The notes below the pieces were generated by a model that made no database searches, was not told the DNA's origin, and saw nothing but the letters and a program-made list of their open reading frames with translations. DNA of 40,522 nucleotides from IMG/VR virus record IMGVR_UViG_3300027513_000031, positions 1 through 40,522 of that record; one strand, written 5' to 3'. The first letter of the stretch is position 1, and each line of letters begins with the position of its first letter. This document shows, one piece after another, positions 5,818-14,441 of the stretch. Source of the DNA: a virus. The translations under genes were made by a program, and so were the position numbers.

Positions 5818-6281
5818 TTCGGCCCCGTCCATGCGTACGTCGCGATCAGTAGGGCCTCGGCGCGGTTGTGATCCTTCTTGCGCTTCAGGTCGTCGAGCCG
5901 TGATGGGAACAGTTCGCGGGCCCGCATCCGCGACGCCTCTTTGCGTTCGGTCGACTTCACGTTGGAGAGTCCGACCGAGCGTTGCCATTGGCTCGGCTTG
6001 ACGCGCCACAGCGTGATTCGCGAGCAGAGCACGGTGGCGATGATCAAACCCTCTGTGCGTCCCATCGAGTAGTTCGCGAGACTGCCATTCCGTCCATTGG
6101 CCCGGTTGTCTTCAAGCCACACCGAACGCACTCCCCAGGTGTCCGTGAGTAGCTCTTGCAAGGCAACCGGGTCGATGCCGTGCGGGCCCGATGGGAGGTC
6201 GACGACATCGACCTCCCCGTCATCGGTGTCGATCAGTGCCGCTGCGCCATCGACCCCAGGATCAATGCCGCAGACCCTCAT
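5814..6281 (-). CDS. RuvC-like Holliday junction resolvase
   Basis: A 155-residue RNase H-fold nuclease. The N-terminal GIDPGVDGA carries the first catalytic Asp (residue 7). VWLEDN supplies Glu57, VKPSQWQ lies at 94-100, and KDHNRAEALLIA carries Asp137 and the C-terminal helix, as in RuvC. Length and motif order fit phage crossover-junction endonucleases, which resolve branched DNA before packaging. The ATG overlaps the RHH gene's stop as ATGA. The family call is firm. Substrate choice in this phage is inferred. Confidence 0.85.
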   Translation of the reverse strand: MRVCGIDPGVDGAAALIDTDDGEVDVVDLPSGPHGIDPVALQELLTDTWGVRSVWLEDNRANGRNGSLANYSMGRTEGLIIATVLCSRITLWRVKPSQWQRSVGLSNVKSTERKEASRMRARELFPSRLDDLKRKKDHNRAEALLIATYAWTGPK

Positions 6282-6469
6282 CGCACAGGCGGCAGCGATT
6301 GGACGAGCAGGTTGACCATCAGGCGGTTGATCGAGATGCCGCGCTTGCGCGCTTCGGCGATCAACTGCTCTCGGTAGAAGTACGGCACGCGCAGGTTCAT
6401 CTGCACCGTGACATCCTGCGGATCAGCCCGCGGCGTGACTGTCTGTGTCTCAATCCTCATGGGGTACAT
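6278..6469 (-). CDS. Ribbon-helix-helix DNA-binding protein
   Basis: A 63-residue protein. About residues 20-60 (VTVQMNLRVPYFYREQL, then ISINRLMVNLLVQSL) match the Arc/CopG-type ribbon-helix-helix pattern: one strand, two helices, dimeric. Such proteins are usually repressors of nearby promoters. It is early in the leftward operon, close to the divergent promoter region at 6682-6734, so it may regulate leftward or late transcription (inference). No good ribosome binding site is visible. A second ATG at 6460 (MRIETQ) is an equally plausible start. Confidence 0.7.
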   Translation of the reverse strand: MYPMRIETQTVTPRADPQDVTVQMNLRVPYFYREQLIAEARKRGISINRLMVNLLVQSLPPVR

Positions 6470-6498
6470 GGTACCACATCAGTCGGAGGATTGATACC

Positions 6499-6517
6499 CC
6501 TATAACGCTGTTACAGG
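6499..6517. repeat. Imperfect inverted repeat
   Basis: CCTATAACGCTGTTACAGG: the outer CCT/AGG and the inner TAAC/GTTA pair, with one mismatch between them. It overlaps the stop codon of the membrane protein gene and lies about 30 bases before the RHH gene. It could be an operator for the RHH protein or a weak terminator. Confidence 0.35.
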
Positions 6518-6681
6518 ACGAGCCACCCCAACGCCAAGCAGGCGAACCCGGCACGCACGATCACCGAGTCGATCGAGCGTGCCATCGCCGCCATCACCGC
6601 CGCGATCACGAACAGGATGAATGCCACCAGGAACAGCACATCAGCGATGTCGACTTCGCCAGAGGCAATGTCAGCAAGCAT
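6511..6681 (-). CDS. Small two-span membrane protein (56 aa)
   Basis: The ATG at 6681 is chosen because GGGAGGTC sits six bases upstream, the best ribosome binding site in this block. A longer reading to 6723 lacks this. Residues about 12-33 and 39-56 are hydrophobic helices joined by a short basic loop (ARSID), with an acidic N-terminus. It is the first gene of the leftward replication block and diverges from the small terminase gene. Function is unknown. A holin role is less likely here than for the peptide next to the endolysin. Confidence 0.65.
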   Translation of the reverse strand: MLADIASGEVDIADVLFLVAFILFVIAAVMAAMARSIDSVIVRAGFACLALGWLVL

Positions 6682-6734
6682 GGAGACCTCCCATTGTCGG
6701 TCGTGCTCATGGCAGTCTGACACAATGAGACGCG
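6682..6734. promoter_or_regulatory. Divergent promoter region
   Basis: This 53-bp gap separates the leftward replication block from the rightward late block, so both probably have promoters nearby. On the plus strand TTGTCG (6695-6700) and CACAAT (6720-6725) lie 19 bases apart and could be weak -35 and -10 elements ahead of the GTG at 6735. No clear match is seen for the leftward direction. Confidence 0.35.
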
Positions 6735-7169
6735 GTGGCTGACAAGGAAGACTTCAAGCGCCAGCTATTCATCGAGTGGCTGTGTACGCCCAAGCGCGAA
6801 CGCGAACCGTCGACACAGGAGGCGTTCGCGCGCGAGCACTTCATCAACCCCGACACGCTCACCCGGTGGAAGAAGGAGCGCCAGTTCCTGCTCGACTGGG
6901 AACAGCACTATCTCGCCACGATCGGTAGCCCCGAACGGAAGCAGAACTTGCTCGACACGTTGTACCGCACCGGCACCGACAACGACGATCCACGGCACGT
7001 CCAAGCTGCTGCGAAGTACATGGAACTCGTTGATGGTTTGAAGCCGCAGAAGCTGGACATCACTGTCAACCGTCCTGCCAAAGACCTCAGCGACGAAGAA
7101 CTCGACGCCATCGCCGCTCAGTTCGCTGCCCGCGAGCGCGCCGCCAGGGAGCAAGAGCGGGCGTCGTGA
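6735..7169 (+). CDS. Terminase small subunit
   Basis: A 144-residue protein. The N-terminal half ([24 protein letters not shown], read in two parts around residue 28) is a helix-turn-helix of the phBC6A51/insertion-type small terminases. A helical middle ([17 protein letters not shown]) and a charged C-terminus follow. It would recognise the packaging site and activate the large subunit. The GTG start is used because the nearby ATG at 6725 runs into a stop. It is the first late gene. Unusually, eight tail and unknown genes separate it from the large terminase at 12773. Confidence 0.75.
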   Translation: MADKEDFKRQLFIEWLCTPKREREPSTQEAFAREHFINPDTLTRWKKERQFLLDWEQHYLATIGSPERKQNLLDTLYRTGTDNDDPRHVQAAAKYMELVDGLKPQKLDITVNRPAKDLSDEELDAIAAQFAARERAAREQERAS

Positions 7170-8182
7170 CAACTGGGGGGCGCGCGGGATTCGAGTCGCG
7201 AACCCGCGACCCGGAACGCCGTGCGTTCTTCGATCTACAGCGCCGCATCACCCATGTCGAAGGGCTGACCGCTGGTGCGCCGTGGGACTTCCTGGGCACG
7301 ATCCCTTCACCCGGCCCACCCACCACCGCCCAGGACCCGTTGCCGCACGAAGACGGCGACATGTGGATCGACTCCAACGGCATTGGCTGGGTCTGGAACG
7401 GAACAGCCTGGGTCAATGTCGGCAGCATCCGAGGGCCCGCAGGCTCTACCGGACCACCGGGCCCGGCCGGACCGACAGGGGCTACCGGGCCAGCGGGCCC
7501 GGCCGGTGCCGGGACTGACGAGGTTTCGATCAGCCTCACTGATCCCGGCGGGGCCTACGAGTTGTGGTACGACCCCGACGCTACCGCGCCGCCTGCCGAG
7601 ACAGGACCGATGGGACCGCCAGGACCACCGGGACCGCAGGGCGATCCCGGTCCCACAGGCCCGACCGGCGAGACGGGGCCGATCGGTCCACAAGGTCTAC
7701 AAGGCGATCCTGGTCCCACTGGCCCGACCGGTGCGACCGGGTCTGCCGGTGCCGATTCGGTCGTGCCCGGCCCGCAGGGCCCGCAAGGCATCCAGGGGCT
7801 GACCGGTCCGCAAGGTGATCCCGGCGCGCAGGGACCACAAGGTCCGCAAGGCGTCAAAGGTGATACCGGAGCGCAAGGCGTCAAAGGCGATACCGGCAAC
7901 ACTGGGGCACAGGGAACGCAGGGCGTCCAAGGTCCGGCCGGGCCTGCCGGTGCCGATTCGGTTGTGCCTGGCCCGCAAGGTCCGCAAGGCATTCAGGGCA
8001 TCCAGGGTGCGACCGGGCCTGCTGGTGCTGATTCGGTCGTGCCCGGACCGCAAGGCCCCAAAGGCGATACCGGTAATACCGGAGCGCAAGGCATCCAAGG
8101 CATCCCCGGTACCGGGATCGCGGTCGGTACGACGCCACCGGGTAGCCCTGCCGTCAACGCCTTGTGGGTGGACACGACATGA
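7166..8182 (+). CDS. Collagen-like tail appendage protein
   Basis: A 338-residue protein. The N-terminal domain (about 1-85) is globular and includes the [18 protein letters not shown] pattern. Gly-X-Y repeats run from about 88 to 117 and again from about 145 to 318, rich in GPQGPQG, GPTGPTG and GVKGDTG. Between them lies an [12 protein letters not shown] segment that recurs in the 10285-10875 protein. Phage collagen-like repeats form trimeric fibre shafts. GTG overlaps the small terminase stop as GTGA. The coding repeats at 7748-8075 make this gene prone to length change. Confidence 0.8.
   Translation: MTTGGRAGFESRTRDPERRAFFDLQRRITHVEGLTAGAPWDFLGTIPSPGPPTTAQDPLPHEDGDMWIDSNGIGWVWNGTAWVNVGSIRGPAGSTGPPGPAGPTGATGPAGPAGAGTDEVSISLTDPGGAYELWYDPDATAPPAETGPMGPPGPPGPQGDPGPTGPTGETGPIGPQGLQGDPGPTGPTGATGSAGADSVVPGPQGPQGIQGLTGPQGDPGAQGPQGPQGVKGDTGAQGVKGDTGNTGAQGTQGVQGPAGPAGADSVVPGPQGPQGIQGIQGATGPAGADSVVPGPQGPKGDTGNTGAQGIQGIPGTGIAVGTTPPGSPAVNALWVDTT
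7748..8075 (+). repeat. Tandem coding repeats in collagen-like gene
   Basis: Three near-identical units of about 50 bp start at 7748, 7949 and 8024. Each encodes [12 protein letters not shown]. Shorter GVKGDTG-coding repeats lie between them. These are protein repeats, not a CRISPR array. Confidence 0.8.
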
Positions 8183-8790
8183 CGACGCTCGCCAAGCGCG
8201 GCACTGGCACGCCGGTCACCAGCGGCACGACGTGGACGACTACCACCAATGCCGTTGATGGCACGCCGCCAGCCAACCCCGCCACCTACGCCGTGTGGAC
8301 ATCGAGCACATCAGGCGCGACCGCCTACATCGAAATCTCGGGCTATGACTTCTCGACGATCCCTGACACCGACACGCTCAACTCGGTCAGCGTCAGCTTG
8401 CGTCACTTCGAGAACAACACCACTCGCATTGCCACCGTCACGTTCCAGGCGTACTCGGGGGCGACGCCACTCGGGACGGCGGTGACATGCACACGCGCTA
8501 CTGCCGCTCGCAACGATGTCGGCACGTTCCCGGTCACGCTGGCACAGTTGAAGGCAGCCAACTTCAAGATACGAGCGACCGCCACTCGGGCAGCGGTGAC
8601 GCAGAGTGCGACCTTCAACGTCGATCACATCGACGTGACCGCCGACTACACCGCCCCACATACGCCTGGCTACCTCAAAGTGTGGAATGGTTCGGCCTGG
8701 GTGTCGAAACCGATGAAAGCATGGAGTGGTAGCGCTTGGGTCGTCAAACCCGTCAAGCGTTGGACCGGAACAGTTTGGGAGTTGACCTGA
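8179..8790 (+). CDS. Virion surface/tail appendage protein
   Basis: A 203-residue Thr/Ser/Ala-rich protein, probably all beta ([31 protein letters not shown]), like many jelly-roll tail domains. The C-terminus holds three degenerate copies of a W-x-G-x-x-W motif ([31 protein letters not shown]), probably a small repeated attachment or trimerisation element. ATG overlaps the collagen-like stop as ATGA, so the two are likely made together. The exact role is unknown. Confidence 0.6.
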   Translation: MTTLAKRGTGTPVTSGTTWTTTTNAVDGTPPANPATYAVWTSSTSGATAYIEISGYDFSTIPDTDTLNSVSVSLRHFENNTTRIATVTFQAYSGATPLGTAVTCTRATAARNDVGTFPVTLAQLKAANFKIRATATRAAVTQSATFNVDHIDVTADYTAPHTPGYLKVWNGSAWVSKPMKAWSGSAWVVKPVKRWTGTVWELT

Positions 8791-9056
8791 TGGGTGTTCT
8801 TTATGCGCGCGTCGGTGCGGCTTGGGTGCCGATCACCAGCGGTGGTGGTGGGACAGGTGGACCTGTCGCCTTCACCCACAATCAGGACACGATCGCTGCC
8901 AGTTGGCTGATCGAACATAACCTCGGGTTCTTCCCCAACGTGACAGTGATCGACTCCAGTGGTTCGACATGTGAAGGTGATGTCGCCCACATCGACAACA
9001 ACACATTGACGATCCAGTTCTCGGGCGGATTCACCGGGACCGCTTACCTCTCGTAG
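8790..9056 (+). CDS. Short tail fibre domain protein (88 aa)
   Basis: This starts [15 protein letters not shown], nearly the same N-terminus as the S74-type protein at 10880, followed by a Gly-rich hinge and a compact beta domain (WLIEHNLGFFPNVTVIDSS to TIQFSGGFTGTAYLS). This domain type recurs at the ends of phage tail fibres. TGATG links it to the preceding gene. It is likely a small trimeric fibre segment or chaperone partner for its neighbours (inference). Confidence 0.6.
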   Translation: MGVLYARVGAAWVPITSGGGGTGGPVAFTHNQDTIAASWLIEHNLGFFPNVTVIDSSGSTCEGDVAHIDNNTLTIQFSGGFTGTAYLS

Positions 9057-9064
9057 GAGCAGAC

Positions 9065-10288
9065 ATGTCACGCAAGTTCCTCACCGCGATCGACCTCTCC
9101 AAGAACGAGTTGCAGAACGCTGTCGTGCAGAACCTGGCTTCTGCACCGTCGTCACCGGTCAAAGGTCAGTTGTATTTCGATTCGGTCGGCAACATCTTGT
9201 ATTGGTGGAACGGTGCGGCGTGGGTGGCGGCACAGGGCGGTGCGGGCGTCGGCTATGGAGCGACCCAGCCTGAAACGACGTTCGGGATCGCTCGTTCCGA
9301 TGGCGTTGCCACCACCGTCGCTCGCTCTGATCACACCCACGGTTCGCCTGCTCACTCCGCTGCCGAACACTCGACCATTCCGATCAGCGCCCTCGCCGCT
9401 GCCACCGCCAATGTGTCGATGGGCGGGTTCACGCTCACCAACGTCGCCAACCCTGTGTCGCCATCGGACGCAGCGAGCAAGGCTTATGTCGATTTCGCCA
9501 TCCAGGGCCTGGCATGGAAGGACTCGGTGCGCGTCGCGTCGACAGCCAATCAGGCCACTTCGGGTCTCGCCGCCATCGACGGCGTGGTGCCGATTGCCGG
9601 TGATCGCATTCTGCTGAAGAACCAAACTCTCGGGACCGAGAACGGGATTTGGGTAGCGGCTTCGGCTGCCTGGGCGCGCGCTATCGACGCCGATGCGGCT
9701 GGAGAGTTGGATGGTGCCGCGGTCTACGTGATGGAGGGCACCGCGCAGGGCGATACGGCATGGGTCTGTACGACTAACGGTCCGATCATCCCTGGTACGA
9801 CGGCGACCGTCTGGGCGCAGTTTGCCGGGGGCGGCACAGTTGGCGCGGGTGCCGGTCTGACAATGACCGGCAACGCCATCAACGTGATCGGCGACTCGAC
9901 GATGACGGTCGTAGCCGATTCGCTCGGCGTTGCCAACGACGGCATCACCAACGCCAAGTTGGCGAACATGCCCGCGCTCACCGTCAAAGGTAACGACGGG
10001 GGGGCGGCAGCCGATCCCAAAGACCTGACGATCGCAGAGTTGATCGGACTGATCACCTTCACTGGCGGGATGCCGCGCAAGTTCGCGGCCACTCTGGCAA
10101 CCTCGGCGACGAGCTATACGGTGCTGCACGCTTTCAACACGAAAGACCTCACGGTCAATGTGTACCGCGTGGCGACACCGTTCGACACCGTTGAATGCGA
10201 CGTGGAGCGCACCGACACCAACAACGTGACGTTGCGGTTCGCTACCGCTCCCGCTGCCAACGAATACCGCGTCGTGGTTCTCGGGTGA
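9065..10288 (+). CDS. Tail fibre / minor tail protein
   Basis: A 407-residue modular protein. Residues 1-60 include MSRKFLTAIDL and an LYWWNGAAWVA motif. About residues 150-265 hold the common phage fibre domain with DSVRVAS and GDRILLKNQT, then ENGIWV. The last 70 residues (VLHAFNTKDLTVNVYR to APAANEYRVVVLG) form a known fibre end domain. GGAG precedes the ATG. Its N-terminus is paralogous to the next gene. Probable receptor-facing fibre. Confidence 0.75.
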   Translation: MSRKFLTAIDLSKNELQNAVVQNLASAPSSPVKGQLYFDSVGNILYWWNGAAWVAAQGGAGVGYGATQPETTFGIARSDGVATTVARSDHTHGSPAHSAAEHSTIPISALAAATANVSMGGFTLTNVANPVSPSDAASKAYVDFAIQGLAWKDSVRVASTANQATSGLAAIDGVVPIAGDRILLKNQTLGTENGIWVAASAAWARAIDADAAGELDGAAVYVMEGTAQGDTAWVCTTNGPIIPGTTATVWAQFAGGGTVGAGAGLTMTGNAINVIGDSTMTVVADSLGVANDGITNAKLANMPALTVKGNDGGAAADPKDLTIAELIGLITFTGGMPRKFAATLATSATSYTVLHAFNTKDLTVNVYRVATPFDTVECDVERTDTNNVTLRFATAPAANEYRVVVLG

Positions 10289-10875
10289 GTCGCAAGTTCC
10301 TCGTCCCTGTCGTGCTGCCCGCTGATCCCACGGCGGCGTTGGAGGCTGCCACCAAGCAGTACGTCGATGGCAAGGTTGTCGGCGGCGGCACGAGCGAAGT
10401 CGAGATAGCCGCAGCCGATCCGATCGGGACCAACCCGACCGCCGAGTTGTGGTACGACACCGACGAGGCTGCCGCTCCGCTCACCGCATCGAACGTGTCG
10501 TTCACGCCGACCGCGCCGATGACCGCGACGGACGTGCAGTCGGCGATCGCGGCCCTTGCTCCCACGCCGTGGATCGCACCGACGTTTCAGAATGGCTGGG
10601 TCAACTACGGCCTCGGATGGTGCCCTGCTGGCTATCGCAAGATCGGCGACATCGTGTATTTGCGTGGGCTGATCAAGAGCGGCGCGCTGAACACCGCGAT
10701 CTTCACCTTGCCCGCTGGCTACATCCCCGGAGGCGGCAATCTGCTCATGCCGACCCTTGGTAGCGATTCGTGGGCGCAGACCCAGGTGCTGTCAAGTGGA
10801 GCGGTGGTCCCGCAGTTCGGCACAGTGTCGGGTTGGTGGAGCCTCAGTGGTATCTCGTTCTCGGTGACGGGGTGA
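10285..10875 (+). CDS. Tail fibre protein, paralogous N-terminus
   Basis: A 196-residue protein, GTG start overlapping the previous stop as GTGA. MSRKFLVPVVLPADP echoes the 9065 protein, TKQYVDGKV is a frequent fibre attachment motif, AELWYDTDEAAAP repeats a segment of the collagen-like protein, and FTPTAPMTATDVQSAIAAL is a recurrent phage fibre helix. The C-terminal 100 residues look like a beta-rich tip (YLRGLIKSG, IPGGGNLLMPTLG). Likely an appendage subunit. Confidence 0.7.
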   Translation: MSRKFLVPVVLPADPTAALEAATKQYVDGKVVGGGTSEVEIAAADPIGTNPTAELWYDTDEAAAPLTASNVSFTPTAPMTATDVQSAIAALAPTPWIAPTFQNGWVNYGLGWCPAGYRKIGDIVYLRGLIKSGALNTAIFTLPAGYIPGGGNLLMPTLGSDSWAQTQVLSSGAVVPQFGTVSGWWSLSGISFSVTG

Positions 10876-10879
10876 TGAC

Positions 10880-12280
10880 ATGGGTGTTCTGAAAGCACGA
10901 GTCGGCGGGGCATGGGTCAACGTCGGCGTCAACGGGGGGCCGCTGCCACCCGGTGGCGTGCTCGGCGACATCCTCGTCAAGAACTCGGCAACCAACAGCG
11001 ACGCGCTGTGGGGCACGACCATGCCGAAGTTGAAGCTGACGCCCGGCGACGTGGTTGGCCTCGATCAGACCAACCCGGCATTGATGATCGGTGAACCGAT
11101 CGGTCAGAACCTCGCCGCGTATTGGGGCGGGTTGCAGAGTCGAAACAACAGTGCCGCGAGCACGCTGCGCTTCAACTACTACGGCGGCGAAGTCATCGCT
11201 GGTGGCGGCAACGCAGCGCAGTACCCCGGTGGGTTGACTATCGCCAACTCGGCTCACGCCACGTCCAAACGAGCGCAGCTAAACATCGGTACGGACCCCG
11301 GCTGGCAGATCGGTCAGGATCTCAGCGCCAACGGCACCAAGGACTTGTACGTCTATCAACAGACCAATGGTCGAACGCCGTTCCACATCAACGCCGCTGC
11401 CGACTTCCTGACGTTGCTTGGTGGCGGCGGCACGATCAAGCTGCCCGACACGGCGTGGCTGCGGTCGGGCAGCTACCAGTTCACGAGCGCCACTGGCGGC
11501 AGTGTCTTGTTCAGTCACAACGGCACCAACTTCGATGTGAACGGAAGTGCCTATTTCTCGGGTGAGGTCTACGGCGGCAACAACTTTTGGTTCCGGGTTC
11601 GCGGCAACACCGGCATCCATTGGGAAAGCTGGGGCGGCGGCTGGAACATGACCGATGCCACCTACATGCGGTGCTATGGCGGCAAGACGATCTACACATC
11701 CGGCAACATCCTCTGCGACGGCACCGTCATAGCTCCCGGCGTGAACGTCAGTGCATCGCTCAACATGAATCGCGGTTGCTACATCCGGCTGTCGGGATCG
11801 GCCGACAACAACCATCGCCTCAACCACACGACCGGCACGCCTGCCGGTTCCGGCGAAGCGATGGACGGCCCGCAGTTGGTTGGCTACAACAATGTGATTC
11901 TGCAGTCGATCACTGGCGCGCAGTTCATGTTGTCGACCGGTGGCAACACGTTCATTAACGCTGGGAAGTCGTACACGACGTTCTCGTCGCGTGAGCACAA
12001 AGAGAACATCATGCCGCTCGACCCGGACGAGTCGCTCGAAATGGTCAGGCGCTGGCGTCCCGTCGAGTTCGATCTGAACACGGACGGCACGCACGCCGAA
12101 GGATTCATCAGCGAGGATCACGTCCATGTCACGCCTGCGATGGTGAACGTCTGCGCTCCCGACAGCCTGCGGCCGGGATGGGCGAACTCCGTCGACTACG
12201 GCGGAGGCACTGTCCGGTTGACGGGAGCCGTTCAGGCACTACTTCGCCGTATCGAACAACTGGAAGGAAGGGCCGCATGA
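10880..12280 (+). CDS. Tailspike/fibre with S74 self-cleaving chaperone domain
   Basis: A 466-residue fibre. N-terminal MGVLKARVGGAWVNVG matches the 8790 protein. The middle is Gly/Asn-rich and probably beta-helical or an S74-type spike. From about 368 to the end is an intramolecular chaperone: FSSREHKENI with candidate nucleophile Ser369/370 and Lys374, then MVRRWRPVEFDLN and a C-terminal coiled coil ending RRIEQLEG. In known S74 proteins this domain trimerises the fibre and then cleaves itself off. It is the most likely host-recognition spike. Confidence 0.75.
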   Translation: MGVLKARVGGAWVNVGVNGGPLPPGGVLGDILVKNSATNSDALWGTTMPKLKLTPGDVVGLDQTNPALMIGEPIGQNLAAYWGGLQSRNNSAASTLRFNYYGGEVIAGGGNAAQYPGGLTIANSAHATSKRAQLNIGTDPGWQIGQDLSANGTKDLYVYQQTNGRTPFHINAAADFLTLLGGGGTIKLPDTAWLRSGSYQFTSATGGSVLFSHNGTNFDVNGSAYFSGEVYGGNNFWFRVRGNTGIHWESWGGGWNMTDATYMRCYGGKTIYTSGNILCDGTVIAPGVNVSASLNMNRGCYIRLSGSADNNHRLNHTTGTPAGSGEAMDGPQLVGYNNVILQSITGAQFMLSTGGNTFINAGKSYTTFSSREHKENIMPLDPDESLEMVRRWRPVEFDLNTDGTHAEGFISEDHVHVTPAMVNVCAPDSLRPGWANSVDYGGGTVRLTGAVQALLRRIEQLEGRAA

Positions 12281-12468
12281 GCGACCAGGAACAGATGACC
12301 GTCGAAGACGTGTGGGTGAATCGACTCGCGCAGCGCATCGGCATCCTCACCGCCCAGAACGAACGGCTGATGATCGAGAACGAGGCGCTGCAACAGCAGG
12401 TGGCTGCGATGCAGGAGCCTCACGAGCCAGAGCCGTCCAACGGCGAATACCAAGGAGTCATCGCATGA
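12277..12468 (+). CDS. Small coiled-coil protein (63 aa)
   Basis: ATG overlaps the spike stop as ATGA. Residues about 18-46 (RIGILTAQNERLMIENEALQ) form a leucine-zipper-like coiled coil, followed by a Glu/Pro tail. It could be a trimerisation or assembly factor for the spike, or a scaffold for the next proteins. Too small to assign a family. Confidence 0.6.
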   Translation: MSDQEQMTVEDVWVNRLAQRIGILTAQNERLMIENEALQQQVAAMQEPHEPEPSNGEYQGVIA

Positions 12469-12776
12469 GCCAGAGCACTGTGGCGCGAGCCGCCAACGAT
12501 CCCGACTTGCGTGACCGTGTCACCGCTGCTGTGTTCTCCGAAGCGATCGGCAACCCGGCGCTCGTTGACACACAGTTCGCTCGACGCGTGATTGAAGGCA
12601 GCGCCAATCTCACCGGCATGTTCTGGGCCGTCGCCGACGCCGTCGATTTGGAGTACGAGTCGGGCGTCAACGCCGGACGTGGCGCACCCGGACACGACCA
12701 GGATGTCGTTACCGATGGTGCGATCACGTCAGCCGTCGTCGCCAACTGGCCCCCGGATGTCGTCACGGTGCCGTGA
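12465..12776 (+). CDS. Unknown late protein (103 aa)
   Basis: Linked on both sides by ATGA and GTGA overlaps. The protein is mildly acidic with two predicted helices (LRDRVTAAVFSEAIG, VIEGSANLTGMFWAVADAVD) and a glycine-rich loop (GVNAGRGAPGHD). No membrane segment, Cys motif or known family is seen. By position, between fibre and large terminase, it may be an assembly factor. Confidence 0.55.
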   Translation: MSQSTVARAANDPDLRDRVTAAVFSEAIGNPALVDTQFARRVIEGSANLTGMFWAVADAVDLEYESGVNAGRGAPGHDQDVVTDGAITSAVVANWPPDVVTVP

Positions 12777-14410
12777 CTGATCTGCTCGACGACCAGTACT
12801 CGTTCGAGGAAATCTTCAACGAGCGTGAATGGCGCAAGTGCGCGCCCAACACGCAGGACCCGGCCAAACTGCTCGACGGCTTCATCTACTTCTGCGAGAC
12901 GTATTGGTACATCCGTCATCCCGAGAAGGGGCGGATCAAGTTCGAGTTGTTCGAGGCTCAGATCGAGACAGTCCACTCGTGGCTCAACCATCGCTACAGC
13001 TTGATCCTGAAGGCACGCCAGATCGGATTCTCGACGCTGCTCGCTGCTTTCGCCTTCTGGCTCTCGTTCTTCTACAGCGATCGCTCGATCCTGATGCTGT
13101 CACGCACCGAGCGCGAAGCGATCAAGCTGTTGAGCAAATCGAAGTACGGCTACCAGTTCCTGCCGGACTGGATGAAGTGGCGCGGCGGGCCCGTCAACCA
13201 AACGCTGACCACGATCCAGTTCACCAACAACAGCTACATAGAGTCGTTGCCATCAGCCAGCGACCCAGCCCGAGGCGAATCCGCCTATCTCGTTGTCGTC
13301 GACGAACTCGCCTTCCTGCCCAACAGCGAGGAAGCCTGGGGCGCGATCGAACCGGTAGCAGACGTTGGTGGACGCATCATCATGCTCTCTACTGCAAATG
13401 GTGAGGGCAACCTGTTCCATCGTCTGTGGGGCGAAGCGATCAGCGGCAACAACCGCTTCGAGCCGCTGTTCTTTCCGTGGTCCGCGAACGGTCGCGACCA
13501 AGCCTGGTACGACGCCCGTTCGGCCGAACTGCCTGACTGGCAGATGGCGCAGGAGTACCCCGATAATCCTGAGGATGCGTTCCTGAAATCAGGACGCCCG
13601 GTCTTCGATTTGCGAATGCTTCGTGAGATTGAGTCGACTGATCCACTCACGCGCGGCTACCTGACTCCCGAACTTCGCTTCGTAGAAGACGGGGGTGCCC
13701 TCCGCGTATGGTCGTGGCCCAATGATGACGATCGTTATGTCGTGGGCGCTGACCCTTCCCAGGGGTTGGAGCACAGCGACAAAGCATCGGCGCACGTCAT
13801 CAACGCTCGTAACGGTGAAGTAGTAGCGCATTGGCACGGCCTCATCGACCCCGACCTGTTCGGGAGTGATGTCCTCGTACCGCTTGGCCGTTTCTATCGT
13901 CAGGCCCTGCTCGGGGTGGAATCCAACAATCATGGACTGACCGTCCTGAAGGCCATCCAGCGCGCCAAGTACTTCCCGATCTACTACGAGCGATCCCCGA
14001 AGTACAAACACTCTGTCCCAACCGACGTGCTCGGATTCCACACGACGCAGGTTAGTAAGCCGCTCATGATCGACGAGTTGGCGAAAGAGCTACGCCCCGA
14101 GGGCAAGCTGAAGCTGCACGACGCTGAGACGCTCGCCGAGTTGCGGACGTTCGTGCGAACCGACAAGGGCAAGATGACCGGGTCGCCGTTCGACGACCGG
14201 GTGATCAGCCTGGCGATCGCTGTCCAGATGCTGAAGTTCGTGTGGTTCGCCGAGTTCACGCCGAAGAAGGACCCACCGCAGGGATCGTTGGGCTGGTGGG
14301 AGCGTCAGACGTTCGGTCAGAGTTTCAGCGACGTGCTCGCGGGTACGGGCCGTAAGTCGATCACGAAGGACCGCGAACCGATTGGTTCATTCGCGGTACG
14401 TCCGAAGTGA
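12773..14410 (+). CDS. Terminase large subunit
   Basis: A 545-residue packaging motor and nuclease. The ATPase part has the Walker A variant KARQIGFST (80-88), Walker B LVVVDE (173-178) and coupling motif STANG (206-210). The RNase H-like nuclease part has GADPSQG (Asp327), VESNNHG (Glu383) and DDRV (474-477). Order and length fit the family. GTG overlaps the previous stop as GTGA. With the small subunit at 6735 it cuts and packages the genome into the prohead. Confidence 0.9.
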   Translation: MTDLLDDQYSFEEIFNEREWRKCAPNTQDPAKLLDGFIYFCETYWYIRHPEKGRIKFELFEAQIETVHSWLNHRYSLILKARQIGFSTLLAAFAFWLSFFYSDRSILMLSRTEREAIKLLSKSKYGYQFLPDWMKWRGGPVNQTLTTIQFTNNSYIESLPSASDPARGESAYLVVVDELAFLPNSEEAWGAIEPVADVGGRIIMLSTANGEGNLFHRLWGEAISGNNRFEPLFFPWSANGRDQAWYDARSAELPDWQMAQEYPDNPEDAFLKSGRPVFDLRMLREIESTDPLTRGYLTPELRFVEDGGALRVWSWPNDDDRYVVGADPSQGLEHSDKASAHVINARNGEVVAHWHGLIDPDLFGSDVLVPLGRFYRQALLGVESNNHGLTVLKAIQRAKYFPIYYERSPKYKHSVPTDVLGFHTTQVSKPLMIDELAKELRPEGKLKLHDAETLAELRTFVRTDKGKMTGSPFDDRVISLAIAVQMLKFVWFAEFTPKKDPPQGSLGWWERQTFGQSFSDVLAGTGRKSITKDREPIGSFAVRPK

Positions 14411-14441
14411 GAGAATCCACCCAAATCAAGGAGGCAAGGAC

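Noticed and set aside
7183-7212. A tRNA T-arm-like string (GGATTCGAGTC) that might mark an attachment site or tRNA
   Set aside because: No acceptor or anticodon stem is present, and the string is within the collagen-like coding sequence.
7748-8075. Regularly spaced DNA repeats in the collagen-like gene as a CRISPR or recombination array
   Set aside because: They are in frame and encode Gly-X-Y collagen repeats.
9152-10129. Long open frame on the minus strand opposite the tail fibre gene
   Set aside because: Arg/His-rich composition and no start signal show it to be the antisense shadow of the GC-rich fibre gene. The same holds for minus frames at 11279-12127, 15864-16694, 18340-19299, 21358-22227, 29334-30338 and 31106-32005.
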